Source: Anaerosporomusa subterranea (GTDB taxonomy: Bacteria; Bacillota; Negativicutes; Sporomusales; Acetonemataceae). Taken from it: a stretch of 64,000 nucleotides of DNA. How positions within the stretch are numbered: the stretch's first letter is position 1; each line of letters opens with the position of its first letter. Positions 45,357-53,283 of this stretch are shown in pieces. Under the pieces are notes generated by a model. That model did no database searches, was not told the DNA's origin, and saw only the letters and a list, made by a program, of their open reading frames with translations. The position numbers and the translations under genes were made by a program. The DNA lies in the NCBI RefSeq assembly GCF_001611555.1, contig NZ_LSGP01000017.1, forward strand, positions 682,001-746,000. The letters are read 5' to 3'.

Positions 45357-45874
45357 TAGCCCTTTTCGAGTTTCCGAGAGAGGGCAGGAACAGTGGGTTG
45401 TTCCTACACCGCACTCTGCAGTTAGCGTGCTTCGCTCTCTAGAATTCCACTTATTTCATGGGTTAAAGGCTGGATTCATTGCCATACTATTTAGTGTAAA
45501 GGGTTTGTATCGGTCGAGCCAAGAGCATTGTCGGAGCGTGAGTTCTGGCCTTGTTCGGCCAACGATAGCCGTCGGATTCACGGTTCGGCGTCTGTCAGCG
45601 GGAAGACTGTTCCCTGTCCACTTAGTCTGTGCGTGACGTAGTTCGTTCTCTCACAGCGCGGATGGGTCGTGGTCGAGCCAAGATTGTCGCAGGTTCTGTA
45701 GAACCTAGTTCACAGGGTTGCTTCAGCCAGTGAGCTGTAGTATCTCCTGTAGGTATCTGCGGCAGTCGGTCAAAGGTGTCTGTCGGTTGTCACACTTCTC
45801 TGTAACCGGTTGGTTGCAGCGATTGTGGGGACGGGCTGTATGCCGGAGAGAAGATCGTTACAAGCCTTTTACGT
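45357..45874. other. Gene-free stretch of 518 bp, possibly decayed sequence
   Basis: No ORF with a credible start, codon pattern or homology is seen. GGTCGAGCCAAGA occurs twice (about 45513 and 45672) and short inverted pairs such as AGGTTC/GAACCT (45700-45715) are present. It could be a decayed mobile element or an unrecognised RNA. Confidence 0.4.
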
Positions 45875-46001
45875 TAAAACCGTTGATAAGGGTCCATCTG
45901 CGTTGTTGGCCCCGCTGACCCATTGCTAGCGTACATCCCAGTACGCGTCGCTGCAGGGTCAGCGGGGCCGCCTAGCATCTGGGCCCTTCTGAACGGTTTT
46001 A
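45875..46001 (+). repeat. Family A element, copy 9 (short type)
   Basis: Outer arms TAAAACCGTT/AACGGTTTTA, second stem AAGGGTCCA/TGGGCCCTT, inner arms GGCCCCGCTGACCC/GGGTCAGCGGGGCC (45908-45921 and 45956-45969). This is the cleanest three-stem copy. Confidence 0.95.
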
Positions 46002-46077
46002 GGGGTTGTGGCGGAGTACGTTAGAGAACGACGTAAGCAACGTACGGAGCGACCTGAAAATATAAAAGCGGGAGAAG

Positions 46078-46185
46078 ATTGCATCACTCCGTTCGCAATG
46101 ACAATTTAAGGACTGTCATCGCGATGACGGCCATGGATGGCATAGCATTCGGGGTCGAAGCGCGGCGATCTTCTTGCTTTTCGCG
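46078..46185. repeat. REP-like element, family C copy 2
   Basis: TCGCAATGACAATTT, GTCATCGCGATGACGGCCAT and GCGGCGATCTTCTTGC are shared with copies at 8299 and 54930. Confidence 0.75.
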
Positions 46186-46317
46186 TCCTGCCTGGCATTT
46201 TTTCTTTTGCAATGCGGCTAACATCGCGTTATTGGGCAGAATATGGTATAATCGAAGCGTGGCAAAATTGCGATCTTGTCACATTTTTAGTGAAAGACAT
46301 AGGAGGTTATTTGTGGT

Positions 46318-46872
46318 ATGAACAAAACAACGATAATTATTTTGGTTGTTGTGGCATTGTTGGCTGTGTTTGGCTTTTCCAGCTACAACGGCTTGGTCGG
46401 GGCCAATGAATCGGTTAATGGTAAGTGGAGCCAAATTGAGAACCAACTGCAGCGGCGCTCTGACTTGATTCCCAATTTAGTGAATACAGTTAAAGGATTT
46501 GCGGCGCAGGAAAAAGAAATCATTCAATCAGTGGCTGATGCACGCTCAAAGCTGGCAGGCGCGAATGGGCCAGCGGCTAAGGCGCAGGCCAATGGTGAAT
46601 TGAATGGCGCACTGAGCCGGTTGTTGGTGGTTGTGGAAAACTATCCGCAGTTGAAATCTGACGCTAACTTCCGTCAATTGATGGATGAACTCAGTGGCAC
46701 CGAGAATCGCATCGCGGTTGCTCGCCAGGATTATAATAATGCTGTTCAGAGTTTTAATACGAAGATCCGTTCGTTCCCAACCAATATGTTTGCCGGTATG
46801 ATGGGCTTTGGCCCTAAGGAATACTTCAAAGCTGAGGAAGGGGCAAAACAGGTGCCGCAGGTTAAATTTTAG
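46318..46872 (+). CDS. lemA: LemA family protein
   Basis: A 184-residue protein anchored by one N-terminal membrane helix (TIIILVVVALLAVFGFSSY). The following helical domain has NGKWSQIENQLQRRSDLIPN and VKGFAAQEKEII, the LemA signature, and FPTNMFAGMMGFGPKEYFKA near the end. A TATAAT at 46247-46252 may be its -10. It is followed by a TPM-domain protein, the usual LemA partner in an envelope-stress or membrane-remodelling pair of unknown mechanism. Confidence 0.93.
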   Translation: MNKTTIIILVVVALLAVFGFSSYNGLVGANESVNGKWSQIENQLQRRSDLIPNLVNTVKGFAAQEKEIIQSVADARSKLAGANGPAAKAQANGELNGALSRLLVVVENYPQLKSDANFRQLMDELSGTENRIAVARQDYNNAVQSFNTKIRSFPTNMFAGMMGFGPKEYFKAEEGAKQVPQVKF

Positions 46873-46899
46873 CGGCGCGGTTAGGAGACTAGGGGCGTT

Positions 46900-47017
46900 T
46901 TACCGCAGAGTACACAGAGGGAACGTTGAGTACACAGAGGATTTAGAGTGATAGTTCTATAAAAAAACGTAGCCCTCTGCGGGTACCTCTGCTTACTCTG
47001 CGTACTCTGTGGTTAAC
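46900..47017. repeat. Family B inverted pair between lemA and TPM gene
   Basis: TACCGCAGAGTACACAGAGG on the left and CTCTGCGTACTCTGTGGTTA on the right, with an extra internal copy of GAGTACACAGAGG at 46928-46940. Confidence 0.85.
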
Positions 47018-47078
47018 GAGTTCCTTAACTCTTTAAGACTGTAACTTAAGCAGCCGGCTTTGAGGTGGTGAACGACAG

Positions 47079-47843
47079 ATGAAAAAGTGGCTGGTCTGGC
47101 TAATGCTTGCGCTGTTCCTGGTGTCAGGCACGGTAGCGTTTGCGGAACCTAAGATCCCGCCGAAGCCGACAACGAACATTTATGTGCAAGATTATGCCGG
47201 AGTATTATCTGGTGAAACAAAGTCTCGCATTCAGTCGTTAAGCAGTAACTTGGCGCAAAAGACAAAGGCACAGGTAGTAGTCGTTACTGTAAAGTCGATA
47301 GAGGGAGCGGCGCTGGAAGAATATGCGCTGGCAATGCTGCGGCAGTGGGGCATTGGTGATGCACAGTTAAATAATGGCGTTTTGCTGCTAGTGGCTACAG
47401 GTGATCGGCAATCCCGTGTCGAAGTAGGCTATGGCCTTGAAGGAAGGTTGCCTGACGCAAAGACCGGGCGTATCCAAGATGAATATATGATTCCCTATTT
47501 CAAAACAGGGGATTATGATAAAGGGGTATTAAACGGTTATCTGGCCATAGCTGGCGAGGTTGCCAAAGAGTATAATCTGGAGTTGAAAGCAGACGCCCGT
47601 CCTGGGCCACAGTCGCGTCCAGCGCAACAGTCAGGCGGATGGGATGATCTTCCGTGGTGGCTGAAAATCGTGCTGGGGGCTGGCCTGCTGGGGCTTGTCA
47701 TCATTGACTGGATATTTTTCGGTGGTCGCATTACCTATCTGCTATTTATGCTTTTGCGTGGTGGTAAAGGCGGTGGCGGAGGTGGCGGTGGTGGATTTGG
47801 TGGTGGATCTGGCGGCGGAGGCGGCTCGAGCCGACGCTGGTAG
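47079..47843 (+). CDS. TPM-domain (YgcG family) membrane protein
   Basis: A 254-residue exported protein. Signal peptide MKKWLVWLMLALFLVSGTVAFAE (cleavage near residue 23) is followed by a TPM domain (about 35-170: YVQDYAGVLSGETKSRIQSL, NNGVLLLVATGDRQSRVEVG, GLEGRLPDAKTGRI), one membrane segment (LKIVLGAGLLGLVIIDWIFF) and a glycine-rich tail ending SSRRW. This TPM-plus-Gly tail form commonly pairs with LemA. A family A element begins in its stop codon. Confidence 0.9.
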   Translation: MKKWLVWLMLALFLVSGTVAFAEPKIPPKPTTNIYVQDYAGVLSGETKSRIQSLSSNLAQKTKAQVVVVTVKSIEGAALEEYALAMLRQWGIGDAQLNNGVLLLVATGDRQSRVEVGYGLEGRLPDAKTGRIQDEYMIPYFKTGDYDKGVLNGYLAIAGEVAKEYNLELKADARPGPQSRPAQQSGGWDDLPWWLKIVLGAGLLGLVIIDWIFFGGRITYLLFMLLRGGKGGGGGGGGGFGGGSGGGGGSSRRW

Positions 47844-47966
47844 AGGCTGTTACAAAACGCCCATCTGCGTTGTCACGACTACGTTTGCTTGCTTGCGTAC
47901 CTTTATGTACACGGCGCGGCGCAAGCCTCGCTGTTCCTAGCATCTGGACATTTTCTAACAGCCTCT
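47842..47966 (+). repeat. Family A element, copy 10 (short type)
   Basis: Outer arms AGAGGCTGTTA (47842-47852) and TAACAGCCTCT (47956-47966), 11 bp perfect, include two bases of the upstream TAG stop. Boxes CATCTGCGTTG, TTGCTTGCGTAC and CTAGCATCTGG are present. Confidence 0.92.
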
Positions 47967-48066
47967 CTTTTTTAGGGTTGCGTGTTTTTACACGCTCTGG
48001 TAGCGGGTATTAGCCGGTGGTTAGTGCCAACGGCCGATATAGATTATACAGATTGGAGTGACAAAT

Positions 48067-48225
48067 ATGGAACAATGGGTTTGCGAAGTTTGCGGTTATA
48101 TTTATGATGAGGCGGTCGGTGACCCTGATTCCGGTATTGCCCCAGGCACCAAGTTTGCCGACATTCCTGAAGACTGGGTTTGCCCGGTGTGCGGAGTCGG
48201 CAAGGACCAATTCTCCAAAGCTTAA
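48067..48225 (+). CDS. Rubredoxin
   Basis: A 52-residue iron protein beginning [20 protein letters not shown] and ending [17 protein letters not shown]. The two CxxCG pairs (Cys6/9 and 39/42) bind one iron. It transfers electrons in the cytosol, often in oxidative-stress defence of anaerobes. The ATG follows GGAGTGACAAAT. It is a single gene between two family A elements. Length is normal. Confidence 0.96.
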   Translation: MEQWVCEVCGYIYDEAVGDPDSGIAPGTKFADIPEDWVCPVCGVGKDQFSKA

Positions 48226-48227
48226 TC

Positions 48228-48346
48228 GGGCGTTGATAAGGACCCATCTGCGTTGTTGCACCCGAAAACTCATTGCTTGCGTACCCCCGTACGCGGCGCT
48301 GCTGAGTGTTCGAGTGCGCCTAGCATCTAGGCCCTTCTGAACGCCC
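48228..48346 (+). repeat. Family A element, copy 11 (short type)
   Basis: Outer arms GGGCGTT and AACGCCC. It begins two bases after the rubredoxin stop. Core boxes TTGCTTGCGTAC and GTACGCGGCGC are present. Confidence 0.9.
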
Positions 48347-48370
48347 TTGGGTGCGACGAAGACTAGGACG

Positions 48371-48418
48371 AAGAACCCCACTGCTGGCTTTTGTGCCGCA
48401 GAGGGGTTCTTTTTTTGA
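48371..48418 (+). terminator. Rubredoxin terminator
   Basis: AAGAACCCC and GGGGTTCTT form the outer stem, CTGC and GCAG an inner one, and TTTTTTT follows. Confidence 0.93.
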
Positions 48419-48431
48419 TTTACGTTCCCGA

Positions 48432-48549
48432 GGGCGTTTAGAAGGGCCCATATGCTAGGCGTGACGAGCACGTGAGCGGCGGCGTACTGGAAGTACGCAG
48501 AGCGAACGCGCACAGGAGTAACAACGCAGATGGGCCCTTATCAACGTCC
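48432..48549 (-). repeat. Family A element, copy 12 (reverse, short type)
   Basis: GGGCGTT/AACGTCC (one G-T) and AAGGGCCCA/TGGGCCCTT (perfect) stems. The orientation is opposite to copy 11 and the two flank the rubredoxin terminator. Confidence 0.9.
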
Positions 48550-48554
48550 GCAGG

Positions 48555-48590
48555 AAGAAAAAGGGCCGGGGATGGTTATCCCCGGCAGCA
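48555..48590 (-). terminator. Terminator of ferritin-like gene
   Basis: GCCGGGGAT and ATCCCCGGC form a 9-bp stem; on the minus strand it is followed by CCTTTTTC. Confidence 0.85.
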
Positions 48591-48642
48591 TAGAGGAGTG
48601 TATGGAGGGTGGGACAGCATTGCTGCCCTGACCCGGGGTTGG

Positions 48643-49182
48643 TTAGTGTTTGACTTTGTCGAGGTGTGGCAGCCAGCCGCGATTGAGCGCTAACTGCAGG
48701 ATGCGGAAGTCAAAGTCTAGGCCTTCATCTAGACGCTTATGGTAGCCCATAGCGATATTGGGCTGATAACTCTGATGGAGTGCAGACAGGATAGCCATTT
48801 GGGCGGCTTTGGCCATGGTGGCGAGTCCTAACACAATTTCTTCATCAGTCATCCGGGCATCAGGCGGGATGTCAAGCGGCGTAGCCTGTAGTTTGCGTTC
48901 CTGAAAATAGAAGTGCGGTAGTTCGCCGCCATTATCCTGCAGTATCTTTTCACACACTTCAATTGTCGCTTTATTTTGTTCCTCTAGGGCTTCACGTACC
49001 AATAGCCTAAGCTCAGGGTCACGGGCATGGTTATACATAATACTCAATACGGAGCTGTTCATTCGCCCTTGGGCGATGATGCTATAGGCGGCAGTTGCTT
49101 CCAGATAGCTGGGAGCTTCTCTGTCAAACATAGCGCTGGTAACGCTATGAGCTTTGGCGTTAACCTTATCCATCATAGTCAT
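48643..49182 (-). CDS. Ferritin-like (DUF3231-type) protein
   Basis: A 179-residue all-helical protein. TAAYSIIAQGRMNSSVLSIM, then a central LRLLVREALEEQNKATIEVC helix, and ALNRGWLPHLDKVKH at the end resemble the DUF3231 / coat-protein-F-like ferritin-like group in Firmicutes. The ATG at 49182 has AGGAGG eight bases upstream. Single-domain size; longer members have two repeats. Its function is unknown, and a spore or stress role is inferred from relatives. Confidence 0.65.
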   Translation of the reverse strand: MTMMDKVNAKAHSVTSAMFDREAPSYLEATAAYSIIAQGRMNSSVLSIMYNHARDPELRLLVREALEEQNKATIEVCEKILQDNGGELPHFYFQERKLQATPLDIPPDARMTDEEIVLGLATMAKAAQMAILSALHQSYQPNIAMGYHKRLDEGLDFDFRILQLALNRGWLPHLDKVKH

Positions 49183-49322
49183 GACGGTTTCCTCCTCGCT
49201 AGCGATAAAATGATTTCTTTTCACGGATAGCTTGGACCAAAAACCAAAAAATCATGCATTAGCAGGATTTTTTGTGGCCGTTCAGAATGTATACGTCATG
49301 ACGATGAACGGGGGGATAATAT

Positions 49323-50342
49323 ATGGATTGGAAAACATTACGTACCACTGCGCGCGAGAACTTTAAAGGCGCCTGCAGGGTTTGCCCGGTCTGCAATGGG
49401 GTGGTCTGCGCCAGTGAAGTGCCGGGAATGGGCGGTTTAGCTACCGGAGCTTCGTTTCGTAACAATGTCAGCGCACTGGCAGAGGTAAAGCTGAGTTTGC
49501 GGACAGTTCATGCAGTATGTCAGCCAGACCCATCTTATTCCCTTTTTGGTCATCAGCTTACTTTACCAGTAATCGGCGCAGCTATCGGCGGCATTGCGTT
49601 AAACATGAACAACGCTATGACAGAGTCGGATTATGCACAAGCAGTTGTTAGCGGCTGCCGGCAGGCGGGCACTGTATGTATGACTGGCGACGGCCCGGTG
49701 CCTATTGTCTTTGATTCTGGTCTAGCTGCTGTTCGCGATTCCGGTGGTATGGCAATTCCAATTATCAAGCCGCGCGAGACGGAAAAGATTGTTGAACTGG
49801 CGAAGCGAGCCGAAGCAGCGGGCGCAATTGCTTTTGGCATTGACATTGATGCAGCCGCTCTGGTCAACATGACTAACGCTGGACAACCGGTTGGTCCAAA
49901 GACTAAACAAGACTTGGCATATATTAAACGTCATACCGCGATCCCGTTCATTGTGAAAGGCATTATGACTGCTGATGAGGCTGAAGCCTGCCGTGACGCC
50001 GGAGCTGACGCGATCGTGGTGTCGAATCACGGCGGACGGGCGCTTGACCATACGCCAGGCACGGCTGAGGTTCTTCCCTATATTGCTGAAGCTATTGCGG
50101 AAAGCCAGATGACAATTTTGGTTGACGGCGGTATTCGCAGCGGCGCAGATGTGCTGAAAATGTTGGCTCTTGGCGCAGATGCTGTATTGATTGGACGTCC
50201 CCTAGCCCAAGGCGCGGTCGGCGGCGGGGCGGAAGGCGTAGCGACAGTCCTCGCCAAAATAAAAAGTGAGTTAATAGCGGCGATGGTTTTGACTGGAACG
50301 GCGAGAGTGACGGATGTCTCAGAAGACGTAATTTGTCTTTAA
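49323..50342 (+). CDS. FMN-dependent alpha-hydroxy-acid oxidase family protein
   Basis: A 339-residue TIM-barrel flavoprotein. VVSNHGGRALDHTPGTAEVL carries the catalytic His/Arg motif, and ILVDGGIRSGADVLKMLALG with AVLIGRPLAQG binds FMN phosphate. The N-terminus is cysteine-rich (CRVCPVCNGVVC, about residues 18-29), typical of anaerobic Firmicute members and possibly metal-binding. The substrate (lactate-like acid or isopentenyl-type) is not predictable. The RBS is GGGGGG. It may be co-transcribed with the MGMT gene 10 bp downstream. Confidence 0.85.
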   Translation: MDWKTLRTTARENFKGACRVCPVCNGVVCASEVPGMGGLATGASFRNNVSALAEVKLSLRTVHAVCQPDPSYSLFGHQLTLPVIGAAIGGIALNMNNAMTESDYAQAVVSGCRQAGTVCMTGDGPVPIVFDSGLAAVRDSGGMAIPIIKPRETEKIVELAKRAEAAGAIAFGIDIDAAALVNMTNAGQPVGPKTKQDLAYIKRHTAIPFIVKGIMTADEAEACRDAGADAIVVSNHGGRALDHTPGTAEVLPYIAEAIAESQMTILVDGGIRSGADVLKMLALGADAVLIGRPLAQGAVGGGAEGVATVLAKIKSELIAAMVLTGTARVTDVSEDVICL

Positions 50343-50351
50343 GGAGCAATA

Positions 50352-50852
50352 ATGATGCTAAATACCTTGTCATTGCACCATACAGCTTGGGGATATGTGG
50401 CAGCTGCTTGGTCGACGACCGGACTTTGGGAATTGACCTTTCCCCTGTCTACCCCAGAGGCGGCAAAGAGTTCCTTGCTATCGCTTGTTAGCACCGAGGC
50501 AACAGGCAAAGCAGTGAATTTACTTGATCAAGAACTGAAGGCATATTTCATAGGAAAACTGACTACGTTTACCACTGTAGTTGACTGGAATGGCTATACA
50601 CCCTTTCGGACGTCTATTTTGCGCTACACCGCGGCGATACCATACGGCGAAGTCCGAACTTATGGTGAAGCAGCAATGGCGGTTGGTACGCCGCAGGCGG
50701 CACGGGCTGCTGGCGGGGCACTGCACAATAATCGCACGCCTATTATCATTCCCTGCCATCGAGTGCTTGGCGCAAATGGCAGTCTTGTTGGCTTTGGCGG
50801 CGGACTGGATATGAAATCAGCATTATTAAAGCTAGAAAAACAACCAGTCTAA
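50352..50852 (+). CDS. Methylated-DNA-protein cysteine methyltransferase
   Basis: A 166-residue suicide repair protein. The active-site motif IPCHRVLGANG contains the acceptor Cys, preceded by YGEVRTYGEAAMAVGTPQAA (the helix-turn-helix and Arg finger region). It transfers O6-alkyl groups from guanine to itself. The start is ATG 50352 or 50355 after AAGGAG. Length is usual for Ogt types. Confidence 0.93.
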   Translation: MMLNTLSLHHTAWGYVAAAWSTTGLWELTFPLSTPEAAKSSLLSLVSTEATGKAVNLLDQELKAYFIGKLTTFTTVVDWNGYTPFRTSILRYTAAIPYGEVRTYGEAAMAVGTPQAARAAGGALHNNRTPIIIPCHRVLGANGSLVGFGGGLDMKSALLKLEKQPV

Positions 50853-50883
50853 GCAACGGTGTAATACTATTTATTACTTCGTA

Positions 50884-50912
50884 TTGTCAGACAGGCCCAA
50901 CACGGATATAAT
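50884..50912 (+). promoter_or_regulatory. Sigma-A promoter
   Basis: TTGTCA and TATAAT (50907-50912) are separated by 17 bp, 72 bp before the small membrane protein. Confidence 0.75.
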
Positions 50913-50983
50913 ATATTCGTACTAGAAGAGTTTTCACGACATACTATACCTAACGACACTGTTCGTATTTCGGAGGGCAGTCT

Positions 50984-51328
50984 ATGAGTGGTTTTCTGTT
51001 GCGCATTATTATCAATGCTGCGCTGCTAGTTCTTGTTGTCTTTGAACTTCCCGGTATTTTTGTCGATACCTTTGGCGGAACGCTGTTAGGGTCAGCGATC
51101 ATTGGTTTTGCGAATGCTTCCATTCGTCCGATGCTGTCAGCGCTTTCCGCGCCCTTGAATAGTATGACGCTGGGAGGCTTCACAGTTGCCACCAATATTT
51201 TTGCACCGCTGGCAGTGGTAACAACACTTCCGGGCTATCAGATTTCAGGCGTTTTTTCGCCGCTGATGGGTGTAGTGTTTTTGACGGTTTGTAGTATAGC
51301 ACTTACCAAAACCATCCAAGACCGGTGA
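50984..51328 (+). CDS. Phage-holin-4-like small membrane protein (YvlD type)
   Basis: A 114-residue protein with four membrane segments (LLRIIINAALLVLVVFELPG, LLGSAIIGFANASIRPML, TVATNIFAPLAVVTTLP, GVVFLTVCSIALT). NASIRPML matches the Phage_holin_4_2 family, which is mostly chromosomal and not phage-associated. Function is unknown. It has its own promoter, and RBS CGGAGGG. A family A element begins in its stop codon. Confidence 0.8.
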   Translation: MSGFLLRIIINAALLVLVVFELPGIFVDTFGGTLLGSAIIGFANASIRPMLSALSAPLNSMTLGGFTVATNIFAPLAVVTTLPGYQISGVFSPLMGVVFLTVCSIALTKTIQDR

Positions 51329-51516
51329 TTTTGGCCGTTGATAGACCCCATCTGCGTTGCACCCGTAAAGGGTATGCCGCCAACTCTAAGGCGCTAAAGC
51401 GTCAAGAGTTGCGCAATTAGCCCCGTGTCCCCCTTGCTTGCGTACCTGCGAACGTACGCGGCGCCGCGGGGGACACGGGGCTGCCTAGCATCTGGGGCCT
51501 CTGAACGCCCTAAATC
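51327..51516 (+). repeat. Family A element, copy 13 (long type)
   Basis: Outer arms GATTTTGGCCGTT and AACGCCCTAAATC pair in 11 of 13 positions and the left one starts in the TGA stop. Inner arms GCCCCGTGTCCCCC (51420-51433) and GGGGGACACGGGGC (51468-51481) are perfect. The 60-bp insert is present. Confidence 0.93.
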
Positions 51517-51641
51517 ACGGAGGAGATAGCGGAATACGTAGAGAAGTACTTGGGGAATCTCGTTTAGCTGATGCTAAACATCGAGGGACGACAAACGTTG
51601 AAAAAATAGATCTCGGATTTAATGGAAATGGAAGTGAATTC

Positions 51642-52439
51642 ATGATTAAGCTTGTAGCTCTGGATATGGATGATACATTGCTGAATAAGCAAGCTGTAAT
51701 TTCACCACGGAACGCTGAAGTGATTCGGCGCGCGATGGCGCAGGGAGTGACGGTGACGATCGCGACAGGAAGAATGTTTCGGTCGGCGCGGCCATTTGCT
51801 GAGGGGTTGGGGCTGGACGTGCCCCTGATCACGTATAATGGGGCTTTGATTCGAGGTGCTCTGTCAGGTGAAACGCTGCTTGACCGGCCGATTGCAGCCG
51901 ATATTGCCGGTGAGGTGTTGGCTCTGTTCCGGGAGAAGGGCTGGTATATTCAGACCTATGTTGATGATGTTTTGTATGTGGCTGAGATGAATGACAAGGT
52001 TCGTTATTATGAGCAGTTGGCTAAGGTATCAGCGACGGTGCTGGGAGATGTTTTTTATACTCGGCTGCAGACCCCGTCAAAGATGTTGGCTATGGCGGAA
52101 CCGGATCAGGTGACGATCATGAAGCAGACACTGCAAGCACGCTTTGGTGATCTCCTCTATCTGGCTGTGTCAAAGCCTACTTATCTTGAAATGGTAAATC
52201 CTGCCGTCAATAAGGGGACAGCGCTTGCCTTTTTGTCTGAACGGCTAGGGATTAGCCGCGAGGAGATTATGGCAGTAGGGGATTCGTTTAACGATCTGGA
52301 TATGATTAAATATGCGGGATGGGGAGTAGCCATGGGCAACGCCCCAGATCAAGTAAAGCAGCAGGCCCAGGCTGTAGTTAGCGCTAATGACAACGATGGC
52401 GTGGCGGAAGCATTTGAACAATTTGTATTCGATCATTGA
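51642..52439 (+). CDS. Cof-type HAD hydrolase
   Basis: A 265-residue phosphatase. Motif I is ALDMDDTLLN with nucleophile Asp, motif II is in VTIATGRMFRS, motif III uses the Lys in LSERLGISREEI / NKGTAL, and motif IV is VGDSFNDLDMIKYAG. The C2 cap between motifs II and III marks the Cof subfamily, which acts on sugar phosphates and cofactors. It ends 15 bp before the MBL gene. The exact substrate is unknown. Confidence 0.92.
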   Translation: MIKLVALDMDDTLLNKQAVISPRNAEVIRRAMAQGVTVTIATGRMFRSARPFAEGLGLDVPLITYNGALIRGALSGETLLDRPIAADIAGEVLALFREKGWYIQTYVDDVLYVAEMNDKVRYYEQLAKVSATVLGDVFYTRLQTPSKMLAMAEPDQVTIMKQTLQARFGDLLYLAVSKPTYLEMVNPAVNKGTALAFLSERLGISREEIMAVGDSFNDLDMIKYAGWGVAMGNAPDQVKQQAQAVVSANDNDGVAEAFEQFVFDH

Positions 52440-52454
52440 GCGTTGAGGTGAAGG

Positions 52455-53279
52455 ATGAAGATTACTGTTGTTCTGGACAACTGTATTGCGTTTGGCAGCA
52501 AGAAATCCTTTCGGGCTGAACACGGCCTATCTCTGTTGATCCAGCATGCTGGTTTGCGTTGGTTGATGGACGCAGGGCAGACTGATTCCGCGTTTTATAA
52601 CCTTGGACTTCTCGGTGTGACACCTGGACAACTTGAAGGGTTTATCGTCAGTCATGGTCATTATGACCACACTGGCGGCTTGGTTGCGATGCTGGCGCAA
52701 GCCGGTAAAACACTGCCTGTCTATATGGCGCCAGGTATCTTTATGCGGCGTTATTCCCGTTCCGGCGGGGTACAACGCTATATCGGGGTTCCCTACGCGC
52801 GAGAAATGCTAGAATCAATGGGGGCAGATTTTTGTCTGGTCGATCAGCCACGCCAGTTAACTGAGAAGTTATGGATAAGCGGACCTGTGCTGCGTCAGAC
52901 TTCCTTCGAAACACCAGATACAGGGTTTGTCGATGAAACAGGAGCCGAAGATATCGTGACTGATGATATGAGTTTGTTCTATGCTGGAGAAAATGGATTA
53001 ACTGTGATTACCGGCTGCGCGCACAGCGGTTTAATTAATATTATCAAGTATGGACTGGCAGTGACTGGCTGTAAACAACTGCATGGCATTATTGGCGGTA
53101 CCCATCTTGGCTCCGCATCACCTGAACGCCAGGATGCAACCCTTGATGCGCTGGCAAGCTTTGCCCCTAACTTTGTCGCTGCCAACCACTGCACCGGCTT
53201 TGCAATGATGACACGACTGCAAGCTATGTTTGGCGAAAAATTTGTGCCAGCGTTTATCGGAACTGTATTGGAGTGTTAA
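52455..53279 (+). CDS. MBL-fold metallo-hydrolase
   Basis: A 274-residue metallo-beta-lactamase fold protein. The metal motif HxHxDH is seen as SHGHYDHTGG, other ligands are in TGCAHSGLINI and the late AANHCTGF. It resembles the 7,8-dihydropterin-6-methyl-4-(beta-D-ribofuranosyl)-aminobenzene-5'-phosphate synthase-like group found in anaerobes, but the substrate cannot be assigned. It follows the HAD gene with RBS GAGGTGAAGG. Confidence 0.85.
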   Translation: MKITVVLDNCIAFGSKKSFRAEHGLSLLIQHAGLRWLMDAGQTDSAFYNLGLLGVTPGQLEGFIVSHGHYDHTGGLVAMLAQAGKTLPVYMAPGIFMRRYSRSGGVQRYIGVPYAREMLESMGADFCLVDQPRQLTEKLWISGPVLRQTSFETPDTGFVDETGAEDIVTDDMSLFYAGENGLTVITGCAHSGLINIIKYGLAVTGCKQLHGIIGGTHLGSASPERQDATLDALASFAPNFVAANHCTGFAMMTRLQAMFGEKFVPAFIGTVLEC

Positions 53280-53283
53280 TCAT

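Noticed and set aside
45418-45918. Short ORFs in the 45.4-45.9 kb gap
   Set aside because: They lack ribosome-binding sites, have atypical composition (Cys/Arg/Trp rich) and run into a repeat element.
50984-51328. Holin-like gene as evidence for a prophage
   Set aside because: No lysin, integrase or structural phage gene is nearby; the family is mostly chromosomal.
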